From Actinopolymorpha cephalotaxi (GTDB lineage Bacteria; Actinomycetota; Actinomycetes; Propionibacteriales; Actinopolymorphaceae), in the NCBI RefSeq assembly GCF_013408535.1, contig NZ_JACBZA010000001.1:4176850-4240849 (forward strand): a DNA stretch of 64,000 nt. Direction: 5' to 3'. Below the pieces are notes generated by a model. It did not search any database and had not been told where the DNA came from. It was given only the letters and a program-made list of their open reading frames with translations. Positions within the stretch are counted from its first letter, which is position 1. The number at the start of each line of letters is the position of its first letter. Shown piece by piece: positions 58,385 through 64,000 of the stretch. Position numbers and translations under genes: made by a program.

Positions 58385-59467
58385 GTGACCAGCCCCCAGC
58401 CCACGTCGGACACCCACACCACGGACACCCGGCCCGCGCCCACGCCGCCGCGGACGTCGCGCGAGGTCCGGCTCGTCTCCGTACCCGACACACTTCCGCG
58501 CCCGGAGAACCTGTCCGTCGTGGAGACTGCCACCCCGGTCCCCGGCGCCGGCGAGGTGCTGCTGCGCAACCGGTTCTTCCACGTCTTTCCCGCCCTGCGC
58601 ACGGTGATGGGCGACGGCGTGCCGGACGCGCCACTGACGCCGCTGCGCCCGGGTGACACGTTGTTCGGCGGGGCGATCGGGGAGGTGGTCTCCGCACCGG
58701 CCGGCTCCACGCTGCGCCCGGGAGACCTGGTCTCGCACGCGCAGGGGTGGCGGGAGTACGCGGTCGTGGCCGCGTCCGAATGCGCTCCCCTGGATGACGT
58801 GCTCCCCGATCCGATCGCCCACCTGTCGCAGGGATCGACGGCCTACGGCGCGCTCACCGACGCGGCCGGCGTACGCCCCGGCGACACGGTGTTCGTCTCC
58901 GGCGCGGCCGGCTCGCTGGGCTCGATGGCCGGTCAGCTCGCCCGGCTGCTCGGCGCTGGCCGGGTCGTCGGCAGTACGAGTACGCGGGCGAAGGCCGACC
59001 GGCTCGTCGCGGACCTGGGCTACGACGCCGTCCTGCTCCGGGGCCCGGAGCAGGACCCGATCGCCGACCAACTGGCCAAGGCCGCGCCGGACGGAATCGA
59101 CGTCTTCTTCGACAACGTGGGCGGCGAGCAACTGCGGGCGGCGGTGGCGGCGGCCCGTCCGGGAGCGCGGTTGGTCCTGGTCGGCGCGCTGTCCTCGCAG
59201 CTCTCCCCGGACCGGCCCAGCCCGCACGCACCGGTCGAGATCGACTCGTTCGCGGTGATCCTCAGGCGGCTGCGGATCCAGGGGTTCAGCGGGCTGGACA
59301 CCACGCCGTCGGTACGGGCGGAATGGGCCGAGAAGTTCGCCGGATGGCTGCGCACCGGGGACATCACCTTCCCCCACGTTCGGATCCAGGGCATCGAAAA
59401 CGCCCCGCGGGCGTTGTACGACGCGGCAGCCGGCAAACACCTGGGCACGGTGGTCGTGGCGTTGTGA
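58385..59467 (+). CDS. zinc-independent MDR oxidoreductase (quinone/enone reductase-like)
   Basis: 360 residues from a GTG five bases after GAGGAG. Medium-chain dehydrogenase of the curcumin reductase/leukotriene B4-dehydrogenase type: VFVSGAAGSLGSMAGQLARLLGA binds NADP, and DGIDVFFDNVGGEQLRAAV is the typical follow-on. The zinc cysteines of alcohol dehydrogenases are absent. It probably reduces enones or quinones. A MerR gene follows after 35 bases and may regulate it. Confidence 0.9.
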   Translation: MTSPQPTSDTHTTDTRPAPTPPRTSREVRLVSVPDTLPRPENLSVVETATPVPGAGEVLLRNRFFHVFPALRTVMGDGVPDAPLTPLRPGDTLFGGAIGEVVSAPAGSTLRPGDLVSHAQGWREYAVVAASECAPLDDVLPDPIAHLSQGSTAYGALTDAAGVRPGDTVFVSGAAGSLGSMAGQLARLLGAGRVVGSTSTRAKADRLVADLGYDAVLLRGPEQDPIADQLAKAAPDGIDVFFDNVGGEQLRAAVAAARPGARLVLVGALSSQLSPDRPSPHAPVEIDSFAVILRRLRIQGFSGLDTTPSVRAEWAEKFAGWLRTGDITFPHVRIQGIENAPRALYDAAAGKHLGTVVVAL

Positions 59468-59502
59468 GACGCCCGCGGGCCCACGAACTCGACGGAGGCG
59501 AC

Positions 59503-59886
59503 ATGCGAATCGGCGACGCGGCCGCGGCGGCGGGCACCACCGCACGGGCACTGCGGTTCTACGAGCAACGCGGACTACTCCCCGAACCGACCCGGACGGT
59601 GGCGGGATACCGCGAGTACACCCACCGCGACGTGTCCCGGGTGCGGCTCGTCCGGGAACTGCTCGCCCTGGGCCTGACCGTGGAGGACGTGCGCGGCTGC
59701 GGGGACTGGCTGGACGAGGCGGCGACCGACGGTCTGCCGAAGCGGTGCGCGGCGACCGCGGAGACCAGCGAGCGGGCCGGGATCGCCGAACGCCGGCTGG
59801 CCGCGCTGGACGCCGAGATCGCCCGGCTCACCGAGACCCGCGACCGGCTGGCGGCCCGGGTGCGCGCGAGCGCCCCGGCCGGATAG
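59503..59886 (+). CDS. MerR family regulator
   Basis: 127 residues with GGAGG six bases before the ATG. Classic MerR start: MRIGDAAAAAGTTARALRFYEQRGLLPEPTRTVAGYREYTHRDVSRVRLVRELLALGLTVEDV, as in SoxR/redox- or drug-sensing types. A CGD... and KRC pair (Cys at about 66 and 81) might sense a thiol-reactive compound. It is probably co-transcribed with the MDR reductase, as SoxR- or TipA-like regulators often are with detoxifying enzymes. Confidence 0.9.
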   Translation: MRIGDAAAAAGTTARALRFYEQRGLLPEPTRTVAGYREYTHRDVSRVRLVRELLALGLTVEDVRGCGDWLDEAATDGLPKRCAATAETSERAGIAERRLAALDAEIARLTETRDRLAARVRASAPAG

Positions 59887-59943
59887 GCGGACCCGGGCCG
59901 GATCCTCTCGGGACTCGCGGGCGTCACCGTAACCGCCGAACCA

Positions 59944-59983
59944 CTGGACTACTACGTCAGCCGATGTATCGTACGGCGTAGTA
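59944..59983 (+). promoter_or_regulatory. PadR-gene promoter with flanking inverted repeat
   Basis: CTGGAC (59944-59949) and TATCGT (59967-59972), spacer 17. The repeat TACTACG (59950-59956) / CGTAGTA (59977-59983) brackets the -10 region. This fits autorepression by PadR. Confidence 0.6.
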
Positions 59984-60012
59984 AAGGGTCCGTGGACGGC
60001 GGAGGAGGAACG

Positions 60013-60318
60013 GTGGCGCCGGAGACCGACGCGGGGGTACTCGTGCTGACCAGCCTCGCCGGAGGCGAGAAGCACGGGTACGCGATCACCCAGGACATCG
60101 CCGAGCGGGTGGGCGTGACGCTGGGACCGGGCACGCTGTACGGCGTACTCGCCCGGCTGGAGGAAGGCGGCCTGATCGAGGCGCTGCCGGCCCAGGCCCG
60201 GCGCCGCCCCTACCGCCTCACCGCCACCGGGGCGGAGGCGCTCACCGAGCAGCTACGCCAGATGCGGCTGGTCGCCGACCTGGGCACCCGCCGGCTGCGA
60301 ACGGCCGAAGCGCGGTGA
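60013..60318 (+). CDS. PadR family regulator
   Basis: 101 residues from the GTG at 60013, four bases after GGAGGAGG; the in-frame GTG at 59992 is less likely. PadR winged helix: LTSLAGGEKHGYAITQDIAERVGVTLGPGTLYGVLARLEEGGLIEA, then RRRPYRLTATGAEAL. The stop overlaps the next gene (GTGA), a membrane protein starting with LVALYPPAWRERYG, which is a common PadR partner in actinobacteria. Confidence 0.92.
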   Translation: MAPETDAGVLVLTSLAGGEKHGYAITQDIAERVGVTLGPGTLYGVLARLEEGGLIEALPAQARRRPYRLTATGAEALTEQLRQMRLVADLGTRRLRTAEAR

Positions 60319-61172
60319 GGCCGAGGGCGCTGGTCGCGCTGTATCCCCCGGCCTGGCGCGAGAGGTACGGCGAGGAGTTCGCGGCGCTCCTGGAGGACAC
60401 CGGCGTTCACCTCCGCCAGGTCCTGGACGTTCTTCCGGCGGCGGCGTCCGCGTGGATCCGGCCGGCCGCGCACCTGCACGACCGCGCCGCCCGGATGCGG
60501 GCCAGCGTCACCATGACGTTGTTCGCCTGGGTCACGCTCACCGCCGGCACCGTCGTCTTCGGCCAACTGCACGACGACTCCGTGCCCGGCGGCGCCGGCG
60601 GTGGACTGCGCGCGGTGTACGTCGCCTGCGCGGCGGCGTCGACGGTGGCGCTGGTGCTGGGCGGGCTGCCGCTGGCGGGTGCTGTCGTGCGCGCCGGCCG
60701 CCGCCGCGTCCGGACCGTCGCCGCCCTGGGCGTACCCGTCGTCGCGGCCGCGGGCTTCCTCGCCGTCGCGGTGGCGGTCACCCGGCTCGTGCCGCACTCT
60801 CCCCGGCCAGGGGTGGGGATCGGCACGACGTGGTTTCTCGCGTTGACCGCGGTCGGTGCCGTGGCAGCCCTCACGGCGGCGTCCGGACCGGCGGCGGCGT
60901 TCCGGCGTACGCCGGTGACCGGGCGGCCGCTCGTGGCGGCCGTGGTCGCGGGCGCGGTCGCCGTCGTCTCGATGGCCGCCGCGGCCGGCAGCGGCCTGGC
61001 CGCCGTGGTCGTCCCGGCTGTCACCGGACCCTCCGCGCCGGGCGGGCTGCCCGGGCCGCTCCTCGCCTACGGCGCCGGGATGGCGCTCACGCTGGTGGTG
61101 GCGGCGACGTCCTGCGTGCGGGGCCTGCGAGCCGCCACGCCGAACCGACGGAGCGGTCATGGCCAGGGCTGA
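60315..61172 (+). CDS. PadR-linked membrane protein
   Basis: 285 residues. A soluble start (LVALYPPAWRERYGEEFAALLEDTG) typical of PadR-associated membrane proteins is followed by about six hydrophobic segments rich in Ala, Val and Gly. No transport or enzyme motif. It is translationally coupled to padR and overlaps the hydrolase start by 14 bases. It may sense or resist membrane-active compounds, which is inference from its regulator only. Confidence 0.78.
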   Translation: MRPRALVALYPPAWRERYGEEFAALLEDTGVHLRQVLDVLPAAASAWIRPAAHLHDRAARMRASVTMTLFAWVTLTAGTVVFGQLHDDSVPGGAGGGLRAVYVACAAASTVALVLGGLPLAGAVVRAGRRRVRTVAALGVPVVAAAGFLAVAVAVTRLVPHSPRPGVGIGTTWFLALTAVGAVAALTAASGPAAAFRRTPVTGRPLVAAVVAGAVAVVSMAAAAGSGLAAVVVPAVTGPSAPGGLPGPLLAYGAGMALTLVVAATSCVRGLRAATPNRRSGHGQG

Positions 61173-62445
61173 ACGACGCCGGCGTGGGCCACTCCGCCGG
61201 GCGCTCACCGTCGTAGTCACCGTCCTCCTCGCCGTGGTGGTGATCTGCGCGGCGTACGTCGGCTACGTCGCGGTCCGCGGCGCCCGGCCGGTGACCCTTC
61301 CCGCACCCACCGGGAGGTACGCCGTCGGACGCGTGACCTACGACTGGACCGACGCCGGGCGGGCCGACCCGCTCGCACCACACCCCGGTGCGGCCCGCGA
61401 ACTGTCGGTCTGGCTGTGGTACCCCGTCTCCCGGGCGGACGCCTGGCGAGGGCACCACGCCGGCTACGCGCCAGGCGCGTGGAGCAACCTGCACTTCCCG
61501 GGTCTCGTCGGGGTCGGCGAGAGCAGCTTCGGCAAGCTCCGGATCCATGCGCGCGAAGGCGAACCGGTCGCGAACGGGAGGTTCCCGGTGGTCGTGCTCG
61601 AGCCCGGCCTGGGCTTCGCCGCGCCGCAGTACACCACTCTCGCGGAGAACCTCGCGAGCCACGGCTACCTCGTCGCGGGCGTCACACCGACCTACAGCGC
61701 CAACCTCACCGTCGTGCACGGCAGGCCGGTGAGGTCGACCGACGCGGGGAACCCGAACGACCTGGAGGGCGGCTCCGCGCGGGCCGTCGCCGCGGCGAAC
61801 AGGATCGTCGGCGTGTGGGCGGCCGACGCGCAGTTTGCCGCCCGCCGGGTGGCCGCCCTCGACCGCGCCATGGACAGGCCTGGCGGCGACCTTGACCTCC
61901 GCGGGCACGTGGACACCGGCCGGGTCGCCTACGCCGGGCACTCCTTCGGCGGGGCGGCGTCGCTGGAGGCCTGCCGAGCCGACGCAGCCTGCGCGGGAGC
62001 GGTCGACCTCGACGGCAGGGAGTTCGGCCCCGTCGTGCACACCGGGCTGCGGGCGCCGCTGATGCTCCTCGGCAGCGAGAACTCCTGCATCACCGGCACC
62101 TGCTCGGCCGCGAGCAGCGGCGACCGCGGCGATCTGGCGGCCGCGCATTCGCTGCTGGCGGCGAGCACGGGCGAGGAGTATGCGTACTCGATCACCGGTG
62201 CGCGGCACTTCAACTTCACCGACTACGGGGCGTACTACCTCGCGTGGCCACTGCACGCGCTGCTGGCGCTGGGGTCCATAGACGGCGACCGCGCACTGGA
62301 GGTGCAGAACGCCTACCTGGTGGCGTTCCTCGACCACGTGGTGCACGGCTCCACCCGGCCGCTGCTCACCGCCCCGCACCCGAAGGACTTTCCGGAGGTA
62401 CGCCTGCTCCGCCACCGCGCCGCGGCCGAGCCGGCGTCGCCGTGA
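61159..62445 (+). CDS. membrane-anchored alpha/beta hydrolase (PAF-acetylhydrolase-like)
   Basis: 428 residues. One N-terminal membrane helix (ALTVVVTVLLAVVVICAAYVG) after basic residues puts the enzyme outside. The hydrolase core has the nucleophile elbow GHSFGG, the oxyanion region in VVLEPGLGFAAPQYTTLAENLASHGY, an acidic residue near DLDGREF and a catalytic His in GARHFNFTD. It resembles platelet-activating-factor acetylhydrolase II, a lipid esterase. It overlaps the upstream membrane protein gene and its last 80 bases lie opposite the convergent kinase gene. Confidence 0.85.
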   Translation: MARAERRRRGPLRRALTVVVTVLLAVVVICAAYVGYVAVRGARPVTLPAPTGRYAVGRVTYDWTDAGRADPLAPHPGAARELSVWLWYPVSRADAWRGHHAGYAPGAWSNLHFPGLVGVGESSFGKLRIHAREGEPVANGRFPVVVLEPGLGFAAPQYTTLAENLASHGYLVAGVTPTYSANLTVVHGRPVRSTDAGNPNDLEGGSARAVAAANRIVGVWAADAQFAARRVAALDRAMDRPGGDLDLRGHVDTGRVAYAGHSFGGAASLEACRADAACAGAVDLDGREFGPVVHTGLRAPLMLLGSENSCITGTCSAASSGDRGDLAAAHSLLAASTGEEYAYSITGARHFNFTDYGAYYLAWPLHALLALGSIDGDRALEVQNAYLVAFLDHVVHGSTRPLLTAPHPKDFPEVRLLRHRAAAEPASP

Positions 62446-63388
62446 CCGGGGCGAGCGTCTCCCACTCCTCGGCGAGCCGGGTCAACCGGCCGAGGACGAT
62501 GTCGCGGCGGGACACGTCGACGCCCCCCAGGTGGTCCGGCCAGCCGTACAGAACCATCCGGAGCTCTGCGGCCACCGTCGCCGACCGAAGCGTCGCGTCG
62601 AGCGGGATGCCGCGCGCCCGCGCGTAGGCGGCGAGCATGGCCTCCCGCGGCGGCTCGGCGCCGTCGAACTCCGCACGCTGCCACAGCAACGCCAGGTCTC
62701 CCGGCCCGTGGCCCAGGCCGACCTCCTGCCAGTCGATCCACACGAACTCGCCATCGGCGTCGCGCAGCAGGTTGTCGGCATGCCAGTCGCCGTGGCACAG
62801 ACAGGCCGGCAGCCGGGACAGCGCGGCGTCGAACTCGGCGGCCTGGTCCAGCAACGGCTCGGCGAGCCGCTCCCGGCCCAGCCGCCGCCAGGCCGCACGG
62901 ACACCGTGGGCAGCCGCGGCCGCGCCGCCGACGTCGCCGCGGGTCAGCCGGCCACCTCCGGCGGCACTCTCCAGGACCTCCGGCCGATGCAGCGCGCCGA
63001 GCTGGGCCGCCGCGTCGTCCCAGTCGCGCGCGGACCACCGGTCCGGCGGCGGCGCGGGGCGCGCGTGAGTGAGCAGCAGCACGGTCCGCCCATCCGGCGT
63101 CTCGGCACCGGCGAGCAACCGCGGCGTGCGCACCGGCAGCCTGTCGGCCACCTCGCGGTAGAAGCCGAGCTCCCGTCGGGCGCGGTCACCACCGCCGGTC
63201 ACCTTGAGGACGACCTCCCGGCCGCCGTCCAGGGACAGCAGGTGGACGGCCGAACCGGAAGCGCCTCCGGCCAGGCGGCGATGCCGGCGCACCCGGCCGA
63301 GCGCGACCGGCAGGTTGGGCCCGAGCGCGGCGAGCGCCCGGTCGACGGAGTCCCCTTCGGTGGGCGGCGTGTCCGGCGGTCCGTTCAT
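62366..63388 (-). CDS. APH-family phosphotransferase
   Basis: 340 residues from the ATG at 63388 with GGAGGA upstream. Nucleotide lysine in VVLKVTGG, catalytic loop CLCHGDWHADNLLRD and metal motif WIDWQEVGLG are all intact, so it should be active. The substrate is unknown (choline, aminoglycoside, or homoserine-like). The C-terminal tail is encoded opposite the end of the hydrolase gene. Confidence 0.88.
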   Translation of the reverse strand: MNGPPDTPPTEGDSVDRALAALGPNLPVALGRVRRHRRLAGGASGSAVHLLSLDGGREVVLKVTGGGDRARRELGFYREVADRLPVRTPRLLAGAETPDGRTVLLLTHARPAPPPDRWSARDWDDAAAQLGALHRPEVLESAAGGGRLTRGDVGGAAAAAHGVRAAWRRLGRERLAEPLLDQAAEFDAALSRLPACLCHGDWHADNLLRDADGEFVWIDWQEVGLGHGPGDLALLWQRAEFDGAEPPREAMLAAYARARGIPLDATLRSATVAAELRMVLYGWPDHLGGVDVSRRDIVLGRLTRLAEEWETLAPVTATPARPRRGGGAGVPPESPSGAGR

Positions 63389-63530
63389 CGGTTCCTCCGT
63401 GATCGGCAGGAGAACCATGGCCGGCGAACCATGGCGACCCTGGTATAGCAGCGACCGCCGACACACCGTCGGTGCCGACGACACCCGGGACCGACGTCGA
63501 GGCCGGCACCCGCGACCGGGAAAGCTTTCG

Positions 63531-63536
63531 TATGGT
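63531..63536 (+). promoter_or_regulatory. -10 box of leaderless GNAT gene at window end
   Basis: TATGGT followed by six bases and the GTG at 63543; no Shine-Dalgarno. Confidence 0.5.
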
Positions 63537-63542
63537 GACCCG

Positions 63543-64000
63543 GTGACCGACACCACCACCTCGTTGCACCGGATGACGGACGCGGACCGGCCCCTGATCG
63601 ACCGGTTGTGGCAGTTGTACGCGCACGACCTGTCGGAGTTCCGCGGCACGATGCCCGACGCCGCGGGCCTGTTCAAGTGGACCCGGGTTCCCGACTACTT
63701 CGACGACCCGGACAGGTGCGGCTACCTCGTCCTGCACGGCAGCGCACCGGCCGGGTTCGCGCTGGTACGCGGGTTGAAGGACGACAGCCGGCTGATGGGC
63801 GAGTTCTTCGTCGTCCGGGCGGTACGCCGCCGTGGGGTGGGTCACGACGTCGCGCTCGAACTGCTGCGCCTGCACCCCGGCAGGTGGGAGATCCCGTTCC
63901 AGGAGGAGAACCCCGGGGCGGCGAGGTTCTGGCGGCGGATCGCGACCGAGGTGGCCGGAGACAGGTGGACCGAGGAGCGCCGCCCGGTGCCGGGAAAGCC
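63543..64000 (+). CDS. GNAT acetyltransferase, cut by the window end
   Basis: At least 152 residues; the C-terminus lies beyond the window. It reads DTTTSLHRMTDADRPLIDRLWQLYAHDLSEFRG, then GYLVLHGSAPAGFALVRG, GEFFVVRAVRRRGVGHDVALELL and PFQEENPGAARFWRRIA, a GNAT fold with the CoA loop RRRGVG. The acceptor is unknown. Confidence 0.85.
   Translation, partial: MTDTTTSLHRMTDADRPLIDRLWQLYAHDLSEFRGTMPDAAGLFKWTRVPDYFDDPDRCGYLVLHGSAPAGFALVRGLKDDSRLMGEFFVVRAVRRRGVGHDVALELLRLHPGRWEIPFQEENPGAARFWRRIATEVAGDRWTEERRPVPGK

Overview
The window is about 70% GC and densely coded on both strands. Several traits point to an actinomycete: F420-type (DDN-like and PPOX-type) flavin/deazaflavin proteins, GAF-ANTAR regulators, a DUF222/HNH '13E12-like' protein, a LigD-type polymerase, and many GTG starts. 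The order Propionibacteriales (Kribbella or Actinopolymorpha-like) is a guess from gene content, not a proof. I saw no rRNA, tRNA, CRISPR array, transposase or prophage module. This is ordinary chromosome, with a few odd genes and three broken ones.

Layout. 1-2.3 kb: the N-terminal part of an exported FG-GAP protein, a DUF402 protein and a membrane protein. 2.4-6.6 kb (minus): sugar catabolism, with a rhamnonate-dehydratase-like enolase-superfamily enzyme overlapping a Gfo/Idh/MocA dehydrogenase, followed by a GH13 amylase/cyclomaltodextrinase-like enzyme. 6.7-14 kb: single redox, VOC, MFS, aldo-keto reductase, PPOX, SnoaL, phosphotransferase and GNAT genes, plus the remnant of an MFS gene. 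14.2-18.8 kb: a MarR repressor coupled to a two-in-one fused ABC exporter. 18.8-24.4 kb (minus): a GAF-GAF sensor whose kinase core has lost its catalytic residues, a LigD-type polymerase domain, and a DUF222/HNH protein with a 300-residue disordered insertion and DnaA-box-like sites upstream. 24.5-32 kb: SRPBCC, DHA2 MFS, EamA, ArsR with an SRPBCC-VOC fusion, VOC, MOSC, GAF-ANTAR and STAS genes.

32-39 kb: a frameshifted caa3 CtaG-like gene behind a DUF2243 gene, malQ, a cold-shock gene with a clear terminator, DUF1992, a phosphotransferase-like gene, a uridine-kinase-like gene and a VOC gene. 39.1-43 kb: a CUT1 sugar ABC importer (lipoprotein plus two permeases) with a convergent GntR/FadR regulator. 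43.3-48.6 kb: the most unusual locus. A 925-residue protein carries the channel and TcB-binding-like C-terminal region of insecticidal Tc toxin subunit A, with a PhyH dioxygenase just downstream and a divergent coiled-coil protein. 48.7-64 kb: a MerR/membrane pair, a coupled SDR-TIM barrel-SDR operon, two coupled GAF-ANTAR proteins, a Tat-exported amidase with a 99-residue partner, a quinone-reductase-like MDR with a MerR, a PadR/membrane pair, a hydrolase, a phosphotransferase and a GNAT gene cut by the window end.

Two window-wide patterns stand out. Many isolated or first genes have a -10 box (TANNNT or CANNNT) exactly six bases before the start codon and no Shine-Dalgarno, so leaderless transcription looks common. 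Genes inside operons have 1-4 base stop/start overlaps or clear Shine-Dalgarno sites. Stretches of about 300 bases without a supported gene are 20549-20839 (nothing convincing seen), 25106-25469 (leader ORF and promoter, otherwise nothing), 42992-43299 (a possible broken mini-gene) and 53044-53426 (operator-like and promoter-like sites).
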